Shown: piece by piece, positions 13,323-23,808 of the stretch
How positions within the stretch are numbered: position 1 is the stretch's first letter
How the letters are laid out: each line of letters opens with the position of its first letter
Assembly (NCBI GenBank): GCA_947179155.2
Contig: OX359284.1
Location: forward strand, 7,674,432-7,738,431
DNA: 64,000 nt
DNA from: Hedera helix
Taxonomy: Eukaryota > Streptophyta > Magnoliopsida > Apiales > Araliaceae
Direction of reading: 5' to 3'
Translations under genes and position numbers: made by a program
Notes under the pieces: generated by a model
The model's database searches: none
Told to the model about the DNA's origin: nothing
What the model saw: only the letters and a program-made list of their open reading frames with translations

Positions 13323-13787
13323 CGGTGCTTCCTCGATTTCTGCGTCTGATGTCGGTCTTTCGTTTTTCCGCTGGAAGGCTCGTATTTTGCAATCCGGAAA
13401 TCCCTGGGAAACGTGCCATATTGTTCTGGGAGGCTAGTTCGGAGGGCTGTGACTTGATATAGAATTTGCCAATTGTGCTTGGCTTCCAGGGGGCGCTGCC
13501 CCCTTCCACCCTCGCCGCTCGCTCACCGGGGAGCGAGACCCCCGACCATCGTAAGCGTAGTGGTCATTAGTCGTCTTTTGTGATCAAATCAGGCTCTTCT
13601 GGATCAGCTGTTTGCCTCGCCTCAAGTAACCTGATGCTCGTTGTTCGTTGTGGCGGCTTTGGCCATAAGTCGTTGGGGTGGCTTCGTGTTGGGGTCCACC
13701 TTCCCTTTCGCATGTCGGGTCAAGTCATGATTTTGCCCTCCTGCTAGGGTTAGTAGAGAAGTGCAAAATTTGGGTGTCTACAGAGAG

Positions 13788-14945
13788 ATTGCGGACTATG
13801 TAAGCCGATGATTGACATGTCAACGAATCAAAGCTGAGCATCAAAAGCCAAGTGGGCTGTTACAGCCTCTTTAAATTGCAGAATGGAAATGGGAGCATAT
13901 TACCATGGATTTTGTAATAGGACTTCCGACTACTCAAAAGGGTTACGATGCTATATGGGTGATCGTGGATAGACTAACAAAGTCGGCCCATTTCTTGCCA
14001 ATTAAGATCAAATACAATTTGGATCAATTGGCTAGAATCTACACTAAAGAAGTAATATCACGACACGGGGTACCAGTGTCAATTGTGTCAGATCGTGATC
14101 CGCGATTTACATCAAATTTTTGGAGAAGTCTATAAGAGAGATTAGGAACACAATTGAGGTTGAGTACGGCTTACCATCCTCAAACCAATAGTCAAAGCGA
14201 AAGAACGATACAATCCTTGGAAGATATGTTGCGGGCCTGTGTTATGGACTTCAAAGGGAGTTGGGATGATCATCTACCTTTGGTGGAATTTGCGTACAAC
14301 AACAGTTACCACGCAAGTATAGGAATGTCACCTTATGAAGCTTTATATGGAAGAAAATGTAGGACTCCTTTGTGTTAGGATAAAGTGGGCGAACGTCAAT
14401 TGCTAGGACCTGAACTGGTTCAACAAACGGTGGATACAGTCCGGTTGATACGGTCCCGGTTAGTGGCAGCTCAAGATCGACAGAAAAAGTATGCAGATTT
14501 GCATAGGCAAAGTCGAAATTTTGAGGTGGGAAATCACGTGTTTCTTAAAGTGTCTCCATGGAAGGGAAAAATCCGATTTGGAAAGAAAGGTAAATTAAGT
14601 CCTAGATTTATTGGACCTTTTGAAGTATTAAGAAAAGTTGGGGAAGTAGCTTATGAAGTGGCCTTACCACCAGAGTTAGCGCACATACACAATGTTTTTC
14701 ACGTGTCAGTGCTACGACCGTACAAACCAGATTATAAGCACGTTATAGCCTACGAACCTATTCAGATAGAGAAGGATTTAACCTATGAAGAGATTCCTGT
14801 TCAATTATTAGATAAGAAAGAGCAAGTCTTAAGAAATAAAGTGATTCCTTCGGTTAAAGTGCTATGGCGAAATCATAACGTTGAAAAAGCCACCTGGGAA
14901 TTAAAGGAGAAAATGCGAGAAAATTATCCCCATTTATTTGAATAG
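13788..14945 (+). pseudogene. pol: Tekay integrase core, C-terminal domain and chromodomain
   Basis: This continues the frame interrupted at 11853. The rest of the zinc-binding domain (LTCQR) comes first, then the integrase core with a D-D35E triad: Asp in MDFVIGLP (13905), Asp in SDRDPRF (about 14090), Glu in SQSERTIQ. A GPFEV-type C-terminal domain and, at the end, a chromodomain (VKVLWRNHNVEKATWEL) follow. Stops are TGA 13809, TAA 13872, TAA 14133 and TAG 14376; three of these fit Gln or Trp codons changed by C-to-T or G-to-A transition. The chromodomain would direct integration to marked chromatin. It marks this as a chromovirus and the C-terminus is intact. Confidence 0.92.
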
Positions 14946-14977
14946 TTGGTGTAAAAATTCTGAGACGGAATTTTTAT

Positions 14978-14990
14978 AAGGGGGGAAGAA
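14978..14990 (+). other. Polypurine tract
   Basis: AAGGGGGGAAGAA lies directly before the 3' LTR; it would prime plus-strand synthesis. Confidence 0.9.
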
Positions 14991-17900
14991 TGTAATATCC
15001 AAGATATTATGACATGTAAAAAGTTTAAATAAATAAAATGTGTGTATTTTAGTTATTTAAATTAAGCAATTAATGTGAATTATGTAAATTAATTATGGAT
15101 GTATATTTTTATTACGGTTATTAATTTAATGATGTATGTTAATGAAAAGAGAATTAATATTGGAAATTAATCCTAAATTAAATTAAAAGTTAATGAGGTA
15201 ATTAACGAAGTCAAAAATTATTGATCATGGATTAATTAATAATTATGAGGAATATTTAGAAATTATTAAGAGGGAAATTAATATAGAAATAAATAATATA
15301 TTATATATATAAGGAAATATAATTAAAGATGGAGGAAATTTGATAAATATATAATTTATATAAGAAAATTTATGAAGGAAAAAGGTTAACAATTATATAA
15401 ATTACACGAAATTATATTGTATAGTTTATATAAAATATATGAAATAGGAAAAAGGAATAATTAATCAATATGGATAATTCTTATTTTGATAAAATAATGT
15501 ATGCGAAATAGAATTATTTCTATTTTTATGAGATTTAATATTTTTGTGGATTAAATAGGTAAAACGAAATTGTTATAATACATAATATATATAATAATTA
15601 ATTTATGTATATATTATGTAGTAATAGAAAATACATGTATGTTTATGTAATGTATATGTATTAAAGTTGAAACATAGGAAAATTGATTTTATTAAGTTAT
15701 GCAAATTATTTTATTAATTTTGGAAGTATAAAATACTTCATATAGTTACATGCATGTCCTTATGCGTGTACAAAATTTATCAAGTAGTACATTAAAAATA
15801 TGTGAATATTATTTATAAGTTATTTTATGAATTTTGGTAAATTAAAATAAATATTTTATATATATTATATAAAATATTTATTACCCGAATTAATTGCGTA
15901 ATGTATTAAAATGTACGCATGCATGGAAAATTTATCTCACCGACTTAACTTAAGTCGGTGGAATCAAGAGGAAAGTTCTAATAAAATTAAAGGATTGCAA
16001 GATATACATAATAATACTAACATGATAGATAAACACAAAAATATACTTCCTTATCACCTTCCTTGTTCCGCCACCACCAACCACTAACGCCACCACTAAC
16101 AGGAGAGAGAAAGAAATTCTCAGCCATCCGAGTGTCCGCAAAGCTTCAAAGGAAGGTATAAAATAAATTATTGAAATTATTTATGTGATTTTGTTGATAA
16201 ATTAATTGTATGAAAAATTGGTAAATAATTATATAATTGTTCTATATAATTTTTAGAGGTGTATCTATGAATTTTGTGATGTTTGGGATAATTTTGTGGT
16301 GTAAATAATGATCAAAAAAGGGAAAAAATTTCTTCCAGCTGGCTACTGTTAACGCTAGGAAGAAGAAAAAAAAAAATTAAGGCCGACTACGCATGGCGCG
16401 GAGGCCATAATTTTTTTCTGTAGCCAGCATTAAACGGCGTCGTTTTGGGAAAACGACGCCAGACGGGGGTCGCGCCATGCGCGGCTGTTGATCTTCCGGG
16501 GCAGGGCCAAACGACGTCATTTGGTGCCGCGGAAGGCTGGGCGCGCGCCATGCGCGGCCGACCGGTTTTTCGCTAAATTACCATTTTGCCCCTGGTTCCG
16601 GTTTTCAGATTATTTACAGAAATGCCATTGGAAGTAAATTTAATTAAAATAAATGTTTAAAAATTGATAAAAATTATGTAAAAATAATATAAAATTAGAA
16701 AAATATATAAAAATATTTTATAAATTAAATTTAACAAATTTTCAATTTTGAGGAATAATTCCAATTAAATATTAAATGTTTAATAATGGGATTTAAAAGA
16801 ACATAACTAGAATTATAACCAAATTAGGTTATAATTAATTATAAATACCCATATAGAGTCGATGGGTAGAGTAATTAGGTTGTGAGTGATATTAATTATA
16901 TATATTAATATCTCGAGTTACTAAATTATTATTATTTGATTATGTTATTATTATAGGGTGTTCAAGAAAGGAAAATTTAGCTGTTAAATTAGTAATCGGA
17001 CATCGAGACAAGTTTCTAAACCCTAACTTTGAACCATTAATCATATGTTAGATATCAAAATCTTTATTGAGCTCTATTTCTCAAGTTTTATCATTATTCC
17101 ACTTCCTTGAATGTTGAGTCGATTGATGCTGTAAATTGTTCAATGAAAAATTAAAAATCTCTGTTGTTACTTACATTCAATCTTAAACGTCACATAAGGA
17201 ATTATAATTATTGATTAGTGAGTTGGTGGTTGTAAGTCTATGCCACTTGTCCGGCTAGACTTTTAATACATTTAAATTTCAAATTACACTATTTTGTTAA
17301 GTGCTAAGCCAAACCAAATTATTTTGGTGTGGACTCCTAGAAACTGAGATGAACAACCCTATTCCAGGGGTATAGCTTATCGGATGCCTTAAATTCCGAT
17401 CCTCCGCGATATGCGGTAATATGATGTGCACGGTCATAGGTACGAGAGGCTGATCACCTCGAGTGCGGGTTTAAGGTCTTTATGACATAAACGGGTTATC
17501 AATATTAAAAGTTGATTAACCTATGTTCAGTGGTCTTGTGACCCTCAGTTTAATTCATATATATCATGTTTCAAAAAAATAATTCCTGCAATTATTTTCC
17601 TTCGTTTAATTGAATTAATGTTACATTGTTGGTATAAATTCTGATCCTTATGCTACATTGTTATTCAGTTCATTATACTTGCTGAGCACTTTAGTTGCTC
17701 ACTTTTACTTGCTTAAAATGTCGCAGACAAAGATGTAAAACCCGAGAGTCTAGATAAGAAAGACAAAGGCAAAGGAAAGGTATCGGACTGAAGAAATTGA
17801 TGTATTGTCCCCAGCCAGTAGTCTTAAATCTATGTTGTAACTGTAGATAGAAAATGTTATCCTAGTAATGTTATATGTATGTAAAGGTTAATGACCCTGG

Positions 17901-18049
17901 GAGTGTGAGAGATGTAATTTGTATTATGTTGGAGAATAGCATATGTAATGTATATTAATGGTAATTCTGGGTAGTGATTAATGTATGCGATATTATGAAT
18001 AGTGAACACCAAATTGAGGTTCTAGGAGCCTGAATTTGGGGGCGTCACA
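14991..18049 (+). repeat. 3' LTR of the Tekay-type element
   Basis: A 3,059-bp direct repeat of the 5' LTR, followed by the second CATTT at 18050-18054. Differences include an insertion before ACACGAAATT near 15403, loss of an AT tract near 16005 and an extra AAAACG near 16449. Confidence 0.95.
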
Positions 18050-19055
18050 CATTTCCTATCGTTTCAATTACTCTGTCATATCCCACTCGTGACAGGACTT
18101 GTTCTTAGTCTAAGTCAATTAACTTACATTGGCTTAGTATTACCTGACTATACTCGATAATTAACCATCTTTGTTTTCATTCCACAATAGAACTCTTACT
18201 ATTTTCCTTAATCATTTATTGATTTATTAATACTATATTTTATATCTTAACCTTTAATCACGTTCGATTTCATCGTAACCCTAAATTTTTCCAAAACGAC
18301 TCTCTTCCCCTTCCTTATCTAAGGATTATTTCATTCTACAATCATACTAATCATTTAAGGTCATATTTATCATCCTTATAAATTTCTCGGTCATCAGAAA
18401 ATGATTATCAAAAGGGAGCTTAATCCAACCCTAAACAAGATTGAACAAGAATCCACCAACCAAACTTAATCAAGGTTTAAAAATGCTTCTTTTCCTTTAA
18501 TTTGATAAATTGGTCGAATGTTAGTGGCTAATTATTGTTAATTGCTTGTGGGAGGTTATTTTGAGTAAGGAATCATGAAGGATTCTGATATAAGGTGGAT
18601 TGAATGTGGAGATGATGTTCATATGCATTGAATTCATGAAAAATTCTAACTTTTCAATTATGCATATAAGGTATTTGTTATAATGCCTCAATTAAGGTTA
18701 TTTGTCAAAGCGTGAAGATTAGATAGTAATCTATATGATTTATTAAACATAAATGAGTTACAGATTAACTCAAGTTGTATGGATGAATAAAACGAAGTCC
18801 AAAATGGTTTTCAAGAGCTTCTAGCAAATTTGCATAAAATTGAAAATCATGTTAAATGCATATTTTTGAGGCTTTGAAATCATATCTTAAAGAAGTAAAT
18901 TTGAACAAGTTATATTTTTCTAAAATACTATGTTATATGGACTAGCTATTGTCCAAATTTGAGCCTATTTTGTTTAAAGATGAGTGAGTTAAAATTCTCC
19001 AAAGTTACCAAGAAAATTAAAATTCTGTAATTTCTGAAGATGAAGTTCTGGTAAG

Positions 19056-19180
19056 ATGGCGCGGGGCGCGCCATCCCTGTGTTATTCTTGGTGCGGGGCG
19101 TGCCAGGCTCGAATAGGGGGTTTTGTCTACCTGGTGTGGGGCGCGCCAGTTCTTTGTATTTTGTAGTGTGGGGTGTGCCA
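19056..19180 (+). repeat. GC-rich palindromic island
   Basis: Four copies of a GC-rich word in 110 bp: GGCGCGGGGCGCGCCA, GGTGCGGGGCGTGCCA, GGTGTGGGGCGCGCCA and a decayed fourth. The first is a near-perfect inverted repeat; the others show C/G-to-T/A decay. Confidence 0.7.
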
Positions 19181-20304
19181 CCCTGGTATTTTTGAAAAAT
19201 TATTCTATTTTGAAAATAATTTCTTTATGGGACCTAAGTAGGATATAGTTGATGAAGTCTTAAGGGACTAAGATTTAAAGGATGTGAAGCTAATATGTGG
19301 GGTTCCAATTTCGGTTGTGGACGTTTTTAAATGTCGGATATACAAAGCTAAGTATAAGGCGATTATGCAATTTAAAATAAACCATTGAGTAGAGTCCATA
19401 AAGGACTAATTGGTATATTGACCTTATATTATGTAGGTCATGCGAAAGGCGCCAACTAGTGGCGTACGAAGGATAAGTTGTTCAAGCAAATTATTTCCAC
19501 ATTATTTGAACTAAATGTGAAATTGGTGAAACATGTGAACTATCTGCTCAATTATGTGAAAGATTTTTGGTGTGATGTGAATTGCTTGAGAGCATGATTA
19601 AAGTGTGCATTCAGTGCAACTATGTGATTATAACTATTGGTTTGCAATTGATGAGTCATAATAACTTTTCGCTATGAACTATTTAAATTGTTACAAGGCT
19701 AAGTATGAAATCATAAAGCATACGTGGAACATGATGCATGAAAGTAGATAGTATAAGATGCATGAACAAAATGCACAACATTAAATACACGATGCATGTA
19801 TAAAATGCAAAGCACATGTGAAACGTGAAACATGTAATGTGATAACTGTTAGACTTGTTAAGTCATCGCGCTCATTCTTGTAAATATATCTATTAGCAGT
19901 TAAATGAAAAGTCATCAGATGAATATGGTCATAAGGACTTGAAGCGTGTATAGGAAGCAAGCATTTATTGTTTCTTTGATTTATTGTTTACTAAGTCATA
20001 AAGACTTATTGAAAAAGGAAATGATTTGAGTTGTATTAAACTTTGAAATATCGAATAAAAGATCTTTGTTTAGATATTGAGTTGTGTACGTTTACATTAT
20101 GATTGCGAAGTAAAAATATATGATTGAGTATTATAAGAAAGTCAATGCATAGCATGCTTATTAAGAATATATTATACTATTTTAGAAATCCAGGTTGTTA
20201 TATAATACATTTAATACTGGATTATATCGAAGGATGTATAGAGCAAAGTACGCATTGAAAGTTGAGTGTTTGTATAGTCATAATAAATGTTTTGAAATAA
20301 ATCA

Positions 20305-20306
<2 letters not shown>

Positions 20307-20374
<68 letters not shown>
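20307..20374 (+). repeat. (AT)34 microsatellite
   Basis: Uninterrupted AT dinucleotides, 68 bp, inside the LTR-like sequence. Confidence 0.95.
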
Positions 20375-20377
<3 letters not shown>

Positions 20378-20610
20378 TGTGGAAACTAGATGGATTGTAA
20401 AGACTACGATCTAATAATAAGATAAGATTGTAAAGTTTTTAATTAAACGAATTTAGTAAGCTATAATGATAGCAAATGTTGTAAAATTTTAAATAATTGA
20501 GTTTTTATCAAGGTATTAATAATGAATGTTGTAAAGATTAAGAACGAGGTTGTATATTAACGCACAAGATCGGGATTGAAAAAAATAGTTCTAATTTTGG
20601 GGGCATTACA

Positions 20611-21079
20611 ACTCCAACAGGCATGTGACCCCCAAATGACCCAATGCTCCTGAATAGACTATTTCAAGGGGTTCGTATTGAAGGGGAAGAAGAAGAAGAA
20701 GAAGAAATATACATGCTCGATCTCGGTCCTAGATTATCAGCTGAAGAACTTCAAATAAGAGATGTTGAAGTATTAGAAAACTATGAAAGATCGAATGAGA
20801 TAAGCTGAACGTAGAAATCCTCCAAGAAGGAGAAGATGGAGAAGATAAACAAAAGGGGAGAAAATAAATCTATAGAGGACATGAATAAAATGAAAGAGGT
20901 ATACATGTAAATGTTTCATACTTTGTAAACTTATAAATTTAATTAACAAATTCATACGTTCTCTCTAGAAATACAGTTGCTCACTATATATAAGTCATGT
21001 TTAAATTCAAGTATTATGCATCTTAGAATTGATGAATGCTTAAAACTACTAGTTTTGTTATCATCAAATAGGGGGAGAT
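20611..21079 (+). mobile_element. 3' internal tail of a SIRE-like Copia element
   Basis: Sequence before a polypurine tract (AAATAGGGGGAGAT, ends 21079). A frame with an acidic (GAA)n-coded Glu run near 20685 ends at a TGA near 20806. The non-coding tail, with GTTGCTCACT and TTGTTATCATCAAATA, matches the corresponding tail of the minus-strand SIRE-like element (26792-26900). The rest of the element is missing to the left, where LTR-like sequence abuts. Confidence 0.6.
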
Positions 21080-22536
21080 TGTTAGTACAAATGCATGTTT
21101 GAATTTGATGATGATTTGGTTTGATTGTTAAGTCCTTCAAATGTGAAATTGACGTACAAACTTAGAGTAGAAGATCAAACTTGTTAGGGTTATCTATGAA
21201 ATGGATTAAATGTATAGATCATAAAAATTAATTGATCGTAAAGCTGTGTAATCGAACGTAGAGTTGTTCAAGATATTTTGATCGTAGAGTTACTCAAAAA
21301 TTGTAAGGTAAGACATTCACATAGTTAACTAAGTGGATCGTAGAGATAAAGATAGTAGAGATAAAGATTGTAGAGTTGAAAGATAGTAAAACTGAAGATC
21401 ATAGAGCGCAAAACATAGCTCACAAATAGCAGAGTATGACAAGCTCTGATAGTGAACTAACAATGGGATGATCTGAAAGGTGAAGTTTCCAAGATGTTTG
21501 TTGATCATCCTAAGTTCAAAATAAAGGCCAGAACAAGGTGTGTCTAATAGCTAGTTTAGTAATGTGATAACACCCAAGTGGTTGGTTCTGCAGCAGACTG
21601 ATGTGACATCCTAGCTGAAACAAAGCTAACAAAGTCCTTAAAAGTTAATATCAGAGATTTTATAGGATCAGAGCATTAAATAAGCAAACGGCTTCATTTC
21701 AATGGGAAAATCTCAAGGTTCTCTACAAAAGAACATGAAGATTCAATCTAAGCACAACAAGAAACAAACATAAAGCCGAATTACTGTCAAAATCTTAAAA
21801 GCTCTACCCTACGATCAATAACAACTTTTTATGCTGCTAAGTCATTATATATCGAACTTAAAGCCACTTAGCAGCATCTCTAAAATCACTTATTCTCTGT
21901 AATTCTATAGTCTTAGTGACCATTGTGTAGTAAAGTCTTAGTGACTTGAAGAGTTCTTCGTGAACTGGTCTTAGTAATCGTTGTGGAGCCAAGTCTTAAT
22001 GACTTGAAGAGTTCTTTGTGAACTGGTCTTAGCGACCGTTGTGTAGCCGAGTCTTAGTGACTCGAAAATTTCTTTGTGCACTAGGCTGAGTGACCATTGT
22101 GGAGCCTAGTCTTAGTGACCTGAAAGAATCTTAGTGATTCAGCTAATTGTAATAGTTCTGTGTGAACTGATCGTAGTGATCACCCTATCCTTAGTGGATT
22201 CCCTACTCAAGGAGTAGAAGAGTGGATTAAGAGATATTTGTGCTCTGAACCACTTAAAATCCCGATTACTTTACTTTTAGCACTTTATATTTCTACATTA
22301 TATTATATCTGTTGTGACTAACTTTCACTAGCTAACTAGATTAAGAATTGAGATTTCTATAAATCTTGAAGGGGTTTTCAAACTAATATTCTGTTATGCT
22401 TAAATGAATTAACTTGCTTAATTTATAATCTGATAATCCTTATTTAAAACGAAACAGTTTTTAAATGATCTGTTCAACCCCTCCCCCGCCCCCGCCCCCG
22501 CCCCCGCCGTAGATCTTTTATTGCTTTTAGGAAACA
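21080..22536 (+). repeat. 3' LTR of the SIRE-like element
   Basis: Starts TGTTAGTACAAATGC directly after the polypurine tract and probably ends TTAGGAAACA at 22536. Copies of GATCGTAGAGT (21230-21400) are the same motif found in the LTR at 23809-26791, in the same orientation relative to the element. It also has a tandem 58-bp array and a (CCCCCG)n run at about 22478-22508. The end is assigned from the CA terminus and the C-rich track that also precedes the LTR end of the other SIRE-like element. Confidence 0.6.
21934..22107 (+). repeat. 58-bp tandem repeat, three units plus partial flanks
   Basis: Units start AGTCTTAGTGAC at 21934, 21992 and 22050, with partial units on both sides (about 21908-21933 and 22108-22140). 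The three full units have equal length and differ at scattered sites. Confidence 0.85.
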
Positions 22537-23435
22537 ATATAAAACATTAAGAGGGTAGTATAGGCAGCTAGCTACATATTCTGTTTTTTTTTTTTTTTTT
22601 TATAGGTACAGGGATAGGGGTAAAAATATAATTTAATAAATTTAAGGAGCAGATTTATAAAAAGGTTAAACTTAGAGGGGCCTAAATATAATATTCCCGT
22701 AAACTTGAGGGGCAGAATCTCCGTGACGGGTAGAAATACTTGTATTGAACTCTCTAATTGATGATGGAGGGTTAGAATAGGAGACTGTTATTAAAGGGAC
22801 TATTTTATATGGGTTGTTGCCTGTAGGTGTTGTGGATGGATTTGGGATTGTTGGGTACATCTATAGGGACCAGAGGGTCTAGATCAATGCCTTTTTTACT
22901 CAGTTTTCCAGGTTTATTAAAGATATTTTCCCATAAATAAGTATCCATTTCAGAATTTCTGAATTCTTTGTTTGGTTTTTATGAATTGATATGAGAATGT
23001 TGTTGCTGCTGTAGATAATTTTGTAAAATGCAACACATAATTTGTTTTTCGGGCATAAATTGTGGTATACAGTCATTCTTACAAAATTTCACCTAATATA
23101 CAAGAGCACATTACAGAATTTCTGAGAATTCCAAGCTTGATTTTTAGGAATTGATATTTATTGCCATTGTATTATTGTTGCTTGTATTGTGTGATACCAA
23201 AATTTGGTTTCATTACATCGAAAATGATGTATTTGAAACTACTGATAATAAAACTATCTTGAAACATTTTTAAGTTATGGGATCTAGGAGGATAGCATTG
23301 TAATTTGTAAATATTATTATGATTTAGTTGTTATTAAGATTAATTCTAGTCTTATTTATTTAATTTTAATAAAAAAAAACTCGTTAAAATGCACTCCTGC
23401 TAGGACTAAATATTGGTTCCGCCCTCGCTCTCTAT
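22537..23435. other. Intergenic, no recognised content
   Basis: AT-rich, with a T run at 22584-22601. A minus-strand frame of 62 codons at 22672-22860 has no recognisable motif and is probably chance or an old repeat. Nothing else seen. Confidence 0.4.
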
Positions 23436-23444
23436 AACAACAAG
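23436..23444. repeat. Target duplication AACAACAAG, left copy
   Basis: AACAACAAG (with one more T on the 5' side, also matching) recurs at 43420-43428 at the far side of the nest. Confidence 0.75.
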
Positions 23445-23803
23445 TAAGGGTGTAAAACGAGCCGAACTTATCCGAATAGAGAGCTACTCGAATTCGACTC
23501 GTAAGATTAAATTTTTACTCGAATTTAACTCAGTTTCGAATTATATTTAAAAAACTTTACCCAAATTCGACTCGACTCGAATCGAATTTTCGTTACTCGA
23601 ATTCGATCCGAATCGAATCGAATTATATTCTAACTACTTGCAAACTTCAAATTCAAATTCAAATACGAGTCTCCATATAGTTACTAACTTTATAATACAT
23701 ATAATTACTAATTGAACTTCTTATTTTATTTAAAAATAAAAAAATATAATTATAATTATACTTTACAAATATTAAAATTATAAATAAAATAAAAAAATAA
23801 TAA

Positions 23804-23808
23804 CTAAT
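23804..23808. repeat. Target duplication CTAAT, left copy
   Basis: CTAAT flanks the minus-strand Copia element here and at 43135-43139. Confidence 0.9.

Larger units (their letters stand above)
11854..13782 (+). mobile_element. Solo LTR (Ty3/gypsy, probably Tat/Ogre type) in Tekay integrase
   Basis: A 1,929-bp insertion with imperfect inverted ends TGTCGACGCC...GGTGTCTACA and a perfect 5-bp GAGAG target duplication. It has no coding capacity. The start, the block GGTGTTAGGCACCCCCCG near 12153 and a GAGTCGCCAG-type block near 12010 resemble LTRs of Tat/Ogre elements. It contains a GT-rich microsatellite, a CT-rich stretch (about 13136-13200) and GC-rich palindromic words near 13275-13320. One LTR without internal region is the usual product of unequal recombination between the two LTRs of a full element. 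Clade is tentative; the insertion itself is well supported. Confidence 0.85.
4173..18049 (+). mobile_element. Tekay/Del-type Ty3/gypsy chromovirus, decayed
   Basis: A full-length LTR retrotransposon of about 13.9 kb, or about 11.9 kb without the solo LTR nested in it. It has two LTRs of about 3.1 kb starting TGTAATATCC and ending GGGGGCGTCACA, a perfect CATTT target duplication, a primer-binding site for initiator methionine tRNA, a polypurine tract, and the order gag, protease, reverse transcriptase, RNase H, integrase, chromodomain. That order, the chromodomain and the very long LTRs point to the Tekay/Del clade. Coding capacity is lost: I count nine in-frame stops, one single-base frameshift and a solo LTR insertion in integrase. 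An additional ORF lies between the primer-binding site and gag. The LTRs differ at scattered sites and by several small indels, so the insertion is older than the two elements nested in 23809-43134. Confidence 0.93.
18055..20610 (+). repeat. LTR-like sequence ending in plus orientation
   Basis: No ORF of interest. The end AATTTTGGGGGCATTACA matches the LTR end type of the Tekay-like families. The last kilobase aligns by eye with the reverse complement of 55-1000. A GC-rich island (GGCGCGGGGCGCGCC type) lies at 19056-19180, about 1.5 kb from the end, as in 55-4169. The 5' boundary is unclear, and 18055-18400 looks more like the minus-oriented block to the left. The base after 20610 begins SIRE-like sequence, and no target duplication is visible. 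Confidence 0.45.

Noticed and set aside
20195..20389. Frame ending in a Tyr-Ile repeat
   Set aside because: A reading of the (AT)34 microsatellite.
55..20610. One giant element with terminal inverted repeats
   Set aside because: The ends are inverted homologues, but the flanks (AAATG and ACTCC) are not duplicates, the arms are strongly diverged, and both ends are of LTR type. Kept only as an inverted pair of LTR-like sequences.
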